A stretch of DNA of 64,000 nucleotides. Origin: Fodinibius saliphilus (GTDB lineage Bacteria > Bacteroidota > Rhodothermia > Balneolales > Balneolaceae). Location of the stretch: assembly GCF_005869845.1 (NCBI RefSeq), contig NZ_VAWF01000003.1:248001-312000 (forward strand). The letters are read 5' to 3'. Each line of letters opens with the position of its first letter. Position 1 is the first letter of the stretch. A program made the position numbers and the translations under genes. Positions 27,930 to 36,046 of the stretch are shown one piece after another. Below the pieces are notes generated by a model. It did not search any database, was not told the DNA's origin, and saw only the letters and a list, made by a program, of their open reading frames with translations.

Positions 27930-29219
27930 ATGGAGAGATTACAAATAGTTATTGCTATAGGGATGTTGCTATGTTTAACAGCAGCGTGTAATGTAATGAG
28001 TAATGAACAAAATAGGGATGATCAGGAAGAGCCCAATTTTGAGGTCACAAATGATATTGAAGATCGGATTACTTATATCAACAGTAAAGATAAAGGAACG
28101 GTAACTGTTAGTAAGAACAGTAATAGTTTTTCACTTTCGGCAATCGCAAAAATAGCTCCTCCCAGTCTTGGTGGAACTTTTTCGAGAGCAACTCATCTAA
28201 GTTTCGATGATCAAAATAATCAGCTTCATGTAGGATACAAGATGTTTGGAGTAGAATATGGAGGAGGTATTGATATTATAGAGCTAGCTCAACCAGCGAG
28301 CTCAAATGGTGGAAATCTTATATCAAGTTTGAGAAGTATTGCTAGCTCCAATTTTGATGTACAGGAAGTGCGATTCGATGAAAACGAAGAGGCCTTATAT
28401 GTGGGAGGAGCTGTAGCTGTTAAAAAAGAGGACGATAGTCCTGCACGGTTAGTGAAGGTTGAGCTTAACAACAGCGGCAATATTATTGGGCAAAAGACAA
28501 AAAAAATAAGTGGAAATGTGGTTAAAAGCATTGTGTCTCGGTATAGCCCGGGTAAAAGTAGCACCTATGTATATGCTGTAAATGATCTTAATGATCTCCA
28601 TCAGTTCGATGCAAATTTTGGGTCAGAAAAAGAGTTGTCAGCACCAGATGATGTTGAGTTTCGTTCTGTAGCTGTACGTAGTGCCTCGGGACAAGTTTTT
28701 ACTTTGGATCGCAGCGGGATCGTTCGTCGTACTAATGAAAGTGCATTTAATAAATTTAAGGAAACAATAAGTTTGTTGCCTGGTGAACAGCTTGGCAATG
28801 AACTCTCTATTGCACGCCTTCAGATTTTAAACAGTCAAACAGGCAGCGACCTGCTAATAGCTGCACTAAATGAGAATGGTTTTTCAATTCTTAATTCTAC
28901 CGGTTCTACGGTCTGGAATAGCCAAGAGAGTTTAAATGATGAGAATTACTTGAGTGTAACTGCCCATGAGAGTTCTACTCCGGGTAACTCCGGGTCAGAT
29001 CGCATATATACTGCTCGAGCCGGGGGAGTTATCGATGTGTTTGATGTGCCCAATAATTTTCGTTCTAAAGGGTTGAAAAAGGTGGGCAGTTTTAACTTGG
29101 CCGATGTGAATGGGATAAACTTATCAGGGGCTCAAGTCAACCAGATCTTAGTCCACGGAGATTATCTTTATGTGGCCAATAGCTCTGATGGGGTTGTTAT
29201 TTTAAAAGTTAAAAATTAA
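27930..29219 (+). CDS. Hypothetical lipoprotein, beta-propeller-like
   Basis: 429 residues with a lipoprotein signal (IGMLLCLTAAC, Cys20). The mature part has repeated blocks of short strands ending in phrases such as ATHLSFDDQNNQLHVGYKMF, VRFDENEEALYVGGAVAV and QILVHGDYLYVANSSDGVVI, which resemble LVIVD/YVTN propeller blades. No catalytic motif seen. It diverges from the PepSY gene across a 540-bp control region, so it may be part of the iron-responsive set, but this is weak inference. Confidence 0.65.
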   Translation: MERLQIVIAIGMLLCLTAACNVMSNEQNRDDQEEPNFEVTNDIEDRITYINSKDKGTVTVSKNSNSFSLSAIAKIAPPSLGGTFSRATHLSFDDQNNQLHVGYKMFGVEYGGGIDIIELAQPASSNGGNLISSLRSIASSNFDVQEVRFDENEEALYVGGAVAVKKEDDSPARLVKVELNNSGNIIGQKTKKISGNVVKSIVSRYSPGKSSTYVYAVNDLNDLHQFDANFGSEKELSAPDDVEFRSVAVRSASGQVFTLDRSGIVRRTNESAFNKFKETISLLPGEQLGNELSIARLQILNSQTGSDLLIAALNENGFSILNSTGSTVWNSQESLNDENYLSVTAHESSTPGNSGSDRIYTARAGGVIDVFDVPNNFRSKGLKKVGSFNLADVNGINLSGAQVNQILVHGDYLYVANSSDGVVILKVKN

Positions 29220-29325
29220 GAATCCGGATCTTGCAGATACCTCTATTCTCAAATCACTTTTTCTTTTTTGTTAACTTTTAGCTGAAATTGGAAGAAAACT
29301 TAAAAAGCAGGTATTACTGCCAACC

Positions 29326-29658
29326 CTAGGAAGTTCCCAGTAAGATCTGATCTACCTCAAGCATAAGTGTGGCTTCTTGCAGGGTCTGGCATACTTGTTC
29401 AAACTCACATTTAGTAAAACAGAGTTGGATTTCTTTTTGAGGTGTGTTTATCAGCATTTTTTCTGTACATTCTTCAAATGTATACGATTGTTTTTCAAAG
29501 TTGAGTTTTCTAAATGAAGTGGTGAATTCTTGAAATACTTAGGGAGTAAACTTTAGTAAAATATTTCGATAGATGAATACGATATTATCTTAACAACTGC
29601 ATTGTTCAATAATGATATCACCATCTTGTGTCAAGATTGTTCGGTCTTGGCTATTCAT
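29326..29658 (-). pseudogene. DUF6686-like small protein gene with two in-frame stops
   Basis: A single minus-strand frame of exactly 111 codons, from ATG at 29658 to TAG at 29326, is interrupted by only two TAA codons. The readable pieces are MNSQDRTILTQDGDIIIEQC-SC, then DNIVFIYRNILLKFTP, then VFQEFTTSFRKLNFEKQ and on to a helical end CEFEQVCQTLQEATLMLEVD. The layout (Cys pair, short strand, FTPxxFxxF, then INTPQKEIQLCF and a C-terminal helix) resembles DUF6686-type small proteins of Bacteroidota; family assignment is tentative. No frameshift is needed, so decay is recent or the stops are read through. It lies downstream of the heme operon terminator. Confidence 0.6.
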
Positions 29659-29693
29659 ATTATGTGTTGGTAGCAATCAAATTGTAGATAAGA

Positions 29694-29740
29694 TTAAAAA
29701 AGTACTCCCGGAGCCATTTTACGTTTATTATGCTCCGGGA
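29694..29740 (-). terminator. Terminator of the heme-uptake operon
   Basis: On the minus strand TCCCGGAGC and GCTCCGGGA form a perfect 9-bp stem with a 17-base loop, followed by GTAC and T6. It lies about 40 bases after the stop of the CbiX-like gene. Confidence 0.8.
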
Positions 29741-29781
29741 AGTAGGGCTCGGATTAAAGTGTATGCTTGAAGTGCAGTGTT

Positions 29782-30768
29782 TTACTTAGCGGTTTCTCCC
29801 GTATCGTTGTTTTTTATGGCTTGGGTTACGGAGGTAACTAAAAAGTCACTGACAAGTGGATGAGGAAGTAGTGCTTCGCCACTCCATTTAAATTCCAGTC
29901 CTTCTAAGCGTTTTGCCACGGCATGTTCACGTCCGCCGGATGACAAAAATAGTGGAACCACAATAACATCACCGAAATGGCCGGTTTGACGTACCACATT
30001 ACGGAACTGTTGTTTGGCTTGTTCATGAATCTGTTCATTCGCGTCATCGCGCACTGTTAAAGCAAATATCTGTTTAAAACCCTCACCCTTATTCTTTTGG
30101 AAATCCTGCACTTTACGTGTAAGCGATTCCATATTCTCAACCCATTTAATATTGTCTTTTCCTCGATTTGGGCCGTGGCCGGCAATGACTACTGTTTCAT
30201 TAGAGGGCTCTTCGCTCAACTTTATGATGCGATCATGCAAAATTTGGGCAACCAGATCATGGTCATCCAGGGCAGGGGTCATTGTCACTTTGGCATCTAT
30301 TTCCAGTGGTTGCAGGTTTTCGGGAATGAGCATGCCGTGCACCAACTGTGACGAATCGGTGTTTTCTTTGCCCACCATAGCAAGGTATTCATCTTTATGG
30401 TGCATCAGTGGCATTGGATCATCTGCAAGCGTATCACGAAGCCCCAGAAGGTATTCCGTTTGGCGGATTATAGGGCTGTGGCTTGAAATAAACAGTGGTA
30501 TTGTTATAATTTTATTAATCCCTTTCTTTTCCAGCTCTTCAATACTGTTATGCATGGTTACGGCATTGGCCATACCGAAAGCAACTTCAACAGAGTAGTC
30601 TTTTTTGAGTGGTTGTGCGGCTTCCACAACAGCGTCATTCCACTGATCACTACCGCCATGTGCCAGGATAAGAACTCCTGTATCTTGAGCTGTAACGCTG
30701 GAAACTATAGTACTCAAGACTAGAAGAAATATAAATAGTAGTTTAGAAGTCAGGTATTTGGTAAACAT
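29782..30768 (-). CDS. Exported CbiX-like sirohydrochlorin chelatase homologue
   Basis: 328 residues with a Sec signal peptide (LLFIFLLVLSTIVSSVTAQ, cleavage about 28) followed by two class II chelatase (CbiX) half-domains. First half: GVLILAHGGSDQWNDAV, with the catalytic-position His. Second half begins ETVVIAGHGPNRGKDN, and the C-terminal half-domain contains VVPLFLSSGGREHAVAKRL. Cytoplasmic CbiX inserts Co or Fe in sirohydrochlorin; an exported form next to an outer-membrane heme receptor and an HmuY protein suggests action on imported tetrapyrroles, as proposed for the periplasmic CbiK of Desulfovibrio vulgaris. Third gene of the HmuR-HmuY-CbiX operon, 106 bases after HmuY. Confidence 0.85.
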   Translation of the reverse strand: MFTKYLTSKLLFIFLLVLSTIVSSVTAQDTGVLILAHGGSDQWNDAVVEAAQPLKKDYSVEVAFGMANAVTMHNSIEELEKKGINKIITIPLFISSHSPIIRQTEYLLGLRDTLADDPMPLMHHKDEYLAMVGKENTDSSQLVHGMLIPENLQPLEIDAKVTMTPALDDHDLVAQILHDRIIKLSEEPSNETVVIAGHGPNRGKDNIKWVENMESLTRKVQDFQKNKGEGFKQIFALTVRDDANEQIHEQAKQQFRNVVRQTGHFGDVIVVPLFLSSGGREHAVAKRLEGLEFKWSGEALLPHPLVSDFLVTSVTQAIKNNDTGETAK

Positions 30769-30819
30769 TTTGATTGGTTTTGATTTTAGAGTGATTAGAA
30801 GCCTGGGAAAAGAGTTGGT

Positions 30820-30874
30820 GTCTTTCTTCGAAAGACGAGCAGCTCCTCCCCGGGAATGAGCAAAGTACGAGGAG
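30820..30874 (-). other. Paired hairpins between HmuY and CbiX genes
   Basis: Directly after the HmuY stop (minus strand) come CTCCTC...GAGGAG (30874-30843) and the perfect hairpin GTCTTTC-GAA-GAAAGAC (30836-30820). Neither is followed by a T-tract, so they are more likely mRNA-stabilising or processing structures that set unequal expression within the operon. Confidence 0.4.
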
Positions 30875-31510
30875 TTATTTGAATTCGCGTGTACCGTTTA
30901 GTTGAATTACATATTCAAAAGTGTAGTATCCTGAAGGATACTTTTCAGGATTATTTTTAAATTCGTCACTGGATAAATCGGGATTATCCTTGTTATAACT
31001 TATGATTTTTAATTTGGCATAGTGTTCTCCATCAGCTGTTTTAAGAACAATAGTTTTGTCTTCAATGGGAGTTATGAGATGGTTCGATGGATTATAATTG
31101 TACCAACCATTGCCACTACCCGTAGGAATAGCCATGGATTCTTTCGTATCTGAATTGTAGCCTTTAGAAGGAGCGATTTCAGTAGCGTCAAATGATTGGT
31201 CTAATACAATGGCACCTCCTTCACCGGGGCCGCTTATACCATTATTGATATAGATGGTTGTTCGGGATAAAGCGATGTCCCATTTATCAGTAGTAGAATC
31301 GGCTTTCTCTACTAATTTATTTTTACGAAGGTTATAATAGGCTGTATCGGCAGCTCTGTAGCTTCCGGTTCCGATATTTTCAACAGTATGGGATTCGATT
31401 TGTGAGGGGGCATCGGTGACTCCAGTGGTAGAATCATTACAGGCTGTGAATATGAAAGCAATTACTGCAGCAAAGAGTGGTAGGGTTAGAGTCTTTTGAG
31501 ATGGTAACAT
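30875..31510 (-). CDS. HmuY family heme-binding lipoprotein
   Basis: 211 residues, lipoprotein signal peptide with Cys24 (FIFTAC). The mature part matches the HmuY family: YYNLRKNKLVEK, TTDKWDIALSRTTIYINNGI with the GPGEGGA stretch, and the C-terminal PSGYYTFEYVIQLNGTREFK. Surface-exposed HmuY proteins seize heme and pass it to the TonB receptor. The axial His pair of Porphyromonas HmuY is not obviously conserved; His41, His144 and His162 are the only candidates I noticed. It starts 26 bases after the receptor gene. Confidence 0.88.
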   Translation of the reverse strand: MLPSQKTLTLPLFAAVIAFIFTACNDSTTGVTDAPSQIESHTVENIGTGSYRAADTAYYNLRKNKLVEKADSTTDKWDIALSRTTIYINNGISGPGEGGAIVLDQSFDATEIAPSKGYNSDTKESMAIPTGSGNGWYNYNPSNHLITPIEDKTIVLKTADGEHYAKLKIISYNKDNPDLSSDEFKNNPEKYPSGYYTFEYVIQLNGTREFK

Positions 31511-31536
31511 AGTAGTTCTTATTAGGTTATTTTTGA

Positions 31537-33825
31537 TTAATAGAGTTGTAGTGATAACTTTCCGTAAAATTTTCGTCCGGGCAGGTACGACAAGTTGCCG
31601 GGACGGGTAAAACCAAACAGATTATCAATACCAAGCTGAAGGGTGAAGCGGTTATTAAAAGTTTTGGAAATAGCTGTTTTCCAGATTATAAAACTATCGC
31701 TGTATTCATCGCCGTCTACAAAATTATTGCCATTGATGTCTATAAGGCCATATTTCCCATGCCAGTTTCCTCGAATGTTGGCATTTATATCCAGAGTTTC
31801 CCAACGGTAAAAGATTTTTAGATTAGCCGAATGCTTGGATCGGTTAAACATCGGTTTATAGGACACAACATTCTTTTCTATGACCTCTCCATTGTCATCT
31901 TGCACTGTACGACTTTGTTCAATCTTTCGACGGGCATCAAGCAATTGATATCCGCCCGTTATTTTCAGCTGTCGGATGGGCGTCCAACGAAGTTGAGCTT
32001 CAATACCCTGGGTGTAAACTTCTTCAAGGTTAAGATAGCTAAATACCGATTGTCCATTCGTTTTATGAGCGATTGGAGCAGTCTCAATAAGATCGTCAAC
32101 ATTGTTTCGAAAGAAGTTAAGTTGTAAGCTCAGCTGTTTTCTGGGGTGTAGGTTGATACCAAAATTATAAGCCCAAGAATGTTCAGCTTTAATTTCTTTG
32201 AGTTGGTCCAGAGGTAGTAGTTGTTGTTTTATTTTGCCATCAGCCTGTAGTAAACGCACCTTTTCTTTAACATTACTAGAACCAAATACACTGTATCCTA
32301 CGGTAGGATTGGTGAAGTTGAGAAACAATTGACGAAAGTCAGGGGCCTTGAAGCCACTACCTGCGGATGCCCGTAGATCTAACCAATCAATTATTTCAAA
32401 TCGGACTGATAGTTTAGGACTAAATTGTGAGCTATATTCACTGTGGGCATCATAACGAAGGCCCCCAATAATACTCAGGAGATCGGTAGACAGCCATTCA
32501 TGTTGTATAAACCCAAAATAACTATTGAAGACGGGAGTGCCAGCATAGCGTTTTGCCTTCAACTGTTCATCTTTAAAACCAATTCCTGTTGTGGTAGCGT
32601 GCTTAGCATTCCAGTTTTGATTAAGCTGTAGTTCCAACTTGTTAAAATATTGGTCAAATATTGATCGGGTATAGAGGCTGTCCCCCTGTTGGAAATGTAA
32701 TTGCGTATCTGTGCGGTAACGGCTAAAATAGTGCGATAACTCTACTGTTGTTTTTGAACCAAGATCGAAATGCAGGGTAGGAGAAATGCTGTAATCTTCT
32801 TGCAAAGCCTCATCATCCAGTAGTGTAGGATTATCCTGCTTCCCCAGGTAATCAGTATTATGTTGCTTTTCACGATAATATCGACCCTGAAACTCCGCAT
32901 CTATATGATCAGAAATCATTACCTCAGTATGGTATGAGACTGTGTAGTTCGCATATTCAGGAACAGTTTGAGAAAGGGCATTGGAGGACAGGCTGTACCC
33001 TTCAGAGCTATTGCGGTTAAAAAAGAAATCGTTTTTCCAGCCTTTTTTTTCTGTAGAAATATTCAAACCCAGGTCCATGGTTTGGTTGGTTGCATAGCGG
33101 CTATCGATCCCGAGTTCAAAGGGACGAGTTCCCTTTTGGGTAATGATATTGACAACCCCAGCCAAGGCATCACTTCCCCACAAAGCTGAAGAAGGTCCTT
33201 TAATAATTTCAACTTGTTTAATATTACCAATTGCAATCCGGTCAAGGTTAAAGGTACCAGCAGTTCGCCCAATCAGTGGCTGTCCGTCTATCATGATTTT
33301 GGTGTATTCCGAGGAAAATCCTTGTACCTGTAAGCCAGTGCCATGATTAGTAGTGAGGGTAAGGCCAGTTTGTTCAGTAAGAACAGTACTGAGGCGGTTA
33401 GTACCTAATGATTCGATCTGTTTTTTAGAAATGACGGTAACTGGTTCCGGTACTTCTTCAAGTTCACGAACGGTACGGGTAGCAGTTACTACTACGGAAG
33501 GAGACCAATAACGTTTGTGCTTAAGGTGAAATGTCAGGGGCTTTTGTTCACTGCTCAAATCGATGCTGCTGTGAATAGCTTGATAGCCTACATGGCTGAT
33601 TGTGAGATCGTAAATCCCATTAGGCAGTGATGAAAAGCGGAATTTCCCGTTTTCATCAGATATAGCATGGTAATGATTACTTCCAATAATTATATGAGCA
33701 TTTGCTATAGCTTGGCCTCCCTCACTGAGCACTTTTCCTGATAGGGATTGAGAATGTTGGGCATCTGCGGGAATACCGTATGCAGAGCAGATAAGAATGA
33801 GAAGTAGGCACCAGATATTTTTCAT
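31537..33825 (-). CDS. TonB-dependent heme receptor (HmuR-like)
   Basis: 762 residues from the ATG at 33825 (MKNIWCLLLILICSAYGIPA... signal peptide); the frame extends 34 codons upstream through the promoter and that part is not protein-like. Carboxypeptidase-regulatory-like domain (about 25-105), plug (about 110-225, WSPSVVVTATRTVRELEEV, IEIIKGPSSALWGSDALAG), and barrel to the C-terminal Tyr (KLSLQLY). First gene of an operon with HmuY and an exported CbiX-like protein, which defines heme or a related tetrapyrrole as the likely ligand. The FRAP/NPNL-type heme motif was not located with certainty. Confidence 0.9.
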   Translation of the reverse strand: MKNIWCLLLILICSAYGIPADAQHSQSLSGKVLSEGGQAIANAHIIIGSNHYHAISDENGKFRFSSLPNGIYDLTISHVGYQAIHSSIDLSSEQKPLTFHLKHKRYWSPSVVVTATRTVRELEEVPEPVTVISKKQIESLGTNRLSTVLTEQTGLTLTTNHGTGLQVQGFSSEYTKIMIDGQPLIGRTAGTFNLDRIAIGNIKQVEIIKGPSSALWGSDALAGVVNIITQKGTRPFELGIDSRYATNQTMDLGLNISTEKKGWKNDFFFNRNSSEGYSLSSNALSQTVPEYANYTVSYHTEVMISDHIDAEFQGRYYREKQHNTDYLGKQDNPTLLDDEALQEDYSISPTLHFDLGSKTTVELSHYFSRYRTDTQLHFQQGDSLYTRSIFDQYFNKLELQLNQNWNAKHATTTGIGFKDEQLKAKRYAGTPVFNSYFGFIQHEWLSTDLLSIIGGLRYDAHSEYSSQFSPKLSVRFEIIDWLDLRASAGSGFKAPDFRQLFLNFTNPTVGYSVFGSSNVKEKVRLLQADGKIKQQLLPLDQLKEIKAEHSWAYNFGINLHPRKQLSLQLNFFRNNVDDLIETAPIAHKTNGQSVFSYLNLEEVYTQGIEAQLRWTPIRQLKITGGYQLLDARRKIEQSRTVQDDNGEVIEKNVVSYKPMFNRSKHSANLKIFYRWETLDINANIRGNWHGKYGLIDINGNNFVDGDEYSDSFIIWKTAISKTFNNRFTLQLGIDNLFGFTRPGNLSYLPGRKFYGKLSLQLY

Positions 33826-33880
33826 TCCAAAAACTTGAATTTTATTTAGACTGTGTTTAAATAGTGAGGCATAAATATAA

Positions 33881-33897
33881 TTTAGAATAGTTCTAAA
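33881..33897 (-). promoter_or_regulatory. Perfect inverted repeat in the heme-operon promoter
   Basis: TTTAGAATAGTTCTAAA, two perfect 7-base arms around TAG, lies 56 bases upstream of the heme-receptor start and is followed (minus strand) by TTATATTTATG, a plausible -10 region. The same block, slightly changed, occurs upstream of the PepSY gene. Consistent with a dimeric iron-dependent repressor site; which regulator binds is not known. Confidence 0.6.
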
Positions 33898-33951
33898 TAA
33901 AAGAAGGCTCTCAATTTTCCATTGCAAAGAAATTAGTGGATAGAAATGAGG

Positions 33952-34607
33952 GGGCTTGACTAAAACAAGAAAAGGTTAATAGCTGTAAGTTATTGCTTAG
34001 CAATGGATAATAAGTATGTTAATCGTGCAAAAATATCTGAGTATAAATTTCGTGAACTGGCTCGTCTTTTTGCACTTGATTTGACGGCTACTCAAATAGC
34101 TGAACTGTCGGGATTAAATAGGAATACAGTTAATCGTTATTTAAAAGGAATTAGGTTGGGGATAGCAGATTATTGTGACTGTCAGGGACCGTTGAATAAG
34201 GCAGGTAAAGAGGGCTTTGAAGAGGGAATAAATCAGAGCGATTTTTGTGTAGGTATCTGTGAGAAGGAGGGAAATATTTATACTTGTATTATAGATAGTT
34301 ATGCCTGTTTAAATGCTAAAACAGAAGTTTATTGCATGTTGGATGTTTTTGTTAACTTTTCCCGGGGTAAGCAAAAATGGTTGTTAGATCGAGATGAATT
34401 ATTAAAAAAAGAACCAGCAAAAGTTAGCTGTATTTCAGGTTTTAAAGGATTTCTGAAATCCCGACTAGAAAAGTTTAAAGGGATTCATCATGAGACCTAT
34501 CGACTGCATCTTAAAGAGTCAGAATTTAGGTTCAATAATCCCAAAGAAGATTTATACCTATTGATGCTTAAAATATTCAGGAATGACCCGCTTTTTTAGT
34601 CAAGACC
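33952..34607 (+). mobile_element. 656-bp IS1595-like element, degenerate
   Basis: Ends are inverted repeats: left GGGCTTGACTAAAA (33952-33965) and right, reverse-complemented, GGTCTTGACTAAAA (34607-34594), 13 of 14 matching. Size and the position of the single gene, whose stop lies inside the right repeat, fit compact IS1595 (ISXO2/IS1016-type) elements. No matching target duplication flanks it (aaatgagg versus tgaacagc), so the insertion is old. Confidence 0.65.
34003..34599 (+). CDS. IS1595-type transposase derivative lacking catalytic residues
   Basis: 198 residues, uninterrupted. The N-terminal helix-turn-helix matches IS1595/ISXO2 transposases well (KFRELARLFALDLTATQIAE, LSGLNRNTVNRYLKGIR), and so does the C-terminus (GFKGFLKSRLEKFKGIHHET, YRLHLKESEFRFNN). 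The middle, where the family has DESYFG, the HSDGW-type second Asp and the HxNGIEGFWG block, is shortened and replaced: none of the acidic catalytic residues is recognisable. Eight cysteines are present (58, 60, 82, 86, 95, 102, 111, 143), including CxC and CxxxC. An intact frame with a dead active site suggests it is retained as a DNA-binding protein. It is divergent from the heme operon. Confidence 0.8.
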   Translation: MDNKYVNRAKISEYKFRELARLFALDLTATQIAELSGLNRNTVNRYLKGIRLGIADYCDCQGPLNKAGKEGFEEGINQSDFCVGICEKEGNIYTCIIDSYACLNAKTEVYCMLDVFVNFSRGKQKWLLDRDELLKKEPAKVSCISGFKGFLKSRLEKFKGIHHETYRLHLKESEFRFNNPKEDLYLLMLKIFRNDPLF

Positions 34608-34728
34608 TGAACAGCAATACAGGGCTAATAAAGAATAAGTACTGAGAGTTCAAAATTTTTAGTACTTGGGATATGGAAATCTGTGCGGCTGAATACCTGT
34701 TATAAAATACGCTCTCAGTTGTTGAATA

Positions 34729-34765
34729 GATATCCAAAAAAAATACACATTTGATATCCAAAAAA
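34729..34765 (+). repeat. Two direct GATATCCAAAAAA repeats before the permease
   Basis: GATATCCAAAAAA occurs at 34729 and again at 34753, a 24-base period (a little over two helical turns), about 75-110 bases upstream of the permease start. Candidate operator for a regulator that binds direct repeats. Confidence 0.45.
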
Positions 34766-34840
34766 TGTTATGCAGTTGTATTGTGAAAGCAGTATCTAAT
34801 AGAAGGATAATTCTTTATAACACATCTACAGTAGAGTGCA

Positions 34841-36046
34841 ATGGAATTGGATCTGTTTTTAAATCAGTATGGGGCGTCGGCTAAAACAGCACTGGGCTTT
34901 TTCTGGAAAGCAGGTTGGGCGTTTGTACTAGGATATTTTGTAAGCGGAATGATACAGGCTTTTGTGCCTAAAGCTGAGCTCACAAAATATATGGGAACGC
35001 CTGATTTGCAAAGTATTTCATTATCTACCTTTTTTGGGGCAGCATCTTCGTCCTGTTCGTTCGCAGCCCTGGCCGCAGCGCGGTCATTAGTTAAAAAGGG
35101 AGCTCATTTTATTGCTGCTGTAGCATTTATGTTTGCTTCAACCAATTTAGTAATAGAACTGGGAATATTGATTTTGATTTTTCTAGGCTGGCAATACTTG
35201 GTGGCAGAAATTATAGGCGGGCTGGTATTGATTGCTATCAGTAGCTTTCTCATTAAGATTACCTATCCCGGAAAATGGTTAGAGGAGGCACGTGAAAAGG
35301 TAGAAGCTGAAGATGATGGGTTAGAAGAGGATTTTGACTGGAAAAAAAGAATTAAAAGTAAAGAAGGGTGGAAGCTGGTGGGCCATAAGTTTGTAATGGA
35401 TTGGAAAATGGCTTGGGAGGATATCCTAATTGGTTTCACTATTGCCGGCTTTGTAGCCGTATTGGTTCCTCAGTCATTTTGGGCATCCCTCTTTTTAGCT
35501 GATGCACCACACCTCCCCGCTTGGGTAATAAGTCTTGAGAATGCGTTGGTTGCTCCTTTTGTAGCAGCAGCTACTTTTATTGGGTCGATGGGGAATATCC
35601 CGTTGGCTACCGTCTTGGATGCCAATGGTGTGCTTTTTGCCGGTATCATGGGCTTTATCTACTCCGACTTGATGGTGCCCCCGTTGGTACATGTAAATGC
35701 AAAATACTACGGGTGGAGAGTAGCGCTGTATATTGCCGGTGTTATGTTTGTGAGTATTGTATTAACAGCTCTAATACTTAATGGGATATTTACGGCTTTT
35801 GATATTATTCCCGAAAGCCAGAAAAAGGTTTCAGATATTACGCAATTCAAGATTGATTATACCTTCTGGATGAATGTTGTCTTTGCCCTTGTTGCCGGGT
35901 GGGCTGTTTATCAGCATAAAAAATATCTCAAGAAACATTCTATGGATATGATGAATATGGAAGGTGGGAGCTGGTTAAAACGATTAACGGTTTACTTATT
36001 CATTATTATAAATATTGTAGGAGTTTTGGTGTATCTATTCTCGTGA
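34841..36046 (+). CDS. Permease of the ArsP/YraQ (DUF318) family
   Basis: 401 residues, about 8-10 TM helices in two related halves. The first half carries FFGAASSSCSFAALAAARSL (about 68-87) with the SSSCS/Cys signature, the second PFVAAATFIGSMGNIPLATV (about 245-264), as in the UPF0718/ArsP_1 family. Some members export methylated or aromatic arsenicals, others are linked to metal or thiol stress; substrate here is unknown. A cytoplasmic acidic loop (EEAREKVEAEDDGLEEDFDW) separates the halves. No ars genes are adjacent. Confidence 0.88.
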   Translation: MELDLFLNQYGASAKTALGFFWKAGWAFVLGYFVSGMIQAFVPKAELTKYMGTPDLQSISLSTFFGAASSSCSFAALAAARSLVKKGAHFIAAVAFMFASTNLVIELGILILIFLGWQYLVAEIIGGLVLIAISSFLIKITYPGKWLEEAREKVEAEDDGLEEDFDWKKRIKSKEGWKLVGHKFVMDWKMAWEDILIGFTIAGFVAVLVPQSFWASLFLADAPHLPAWVISLENALVAPFVAAATFIGSMGNIPLATVLDANGVLFAGIMGFIYSDLMVPPLVHVNAKYYGWRVALYIAGVMFVSIVLTALILNGIFTAFDIIPESQKKVSDITQFKIDYTFWMNVVFALVAGWAVYQHKKYLKKHSMDMMNMEGGSWLKRLTVYLFIIINIVGVLVYLFS

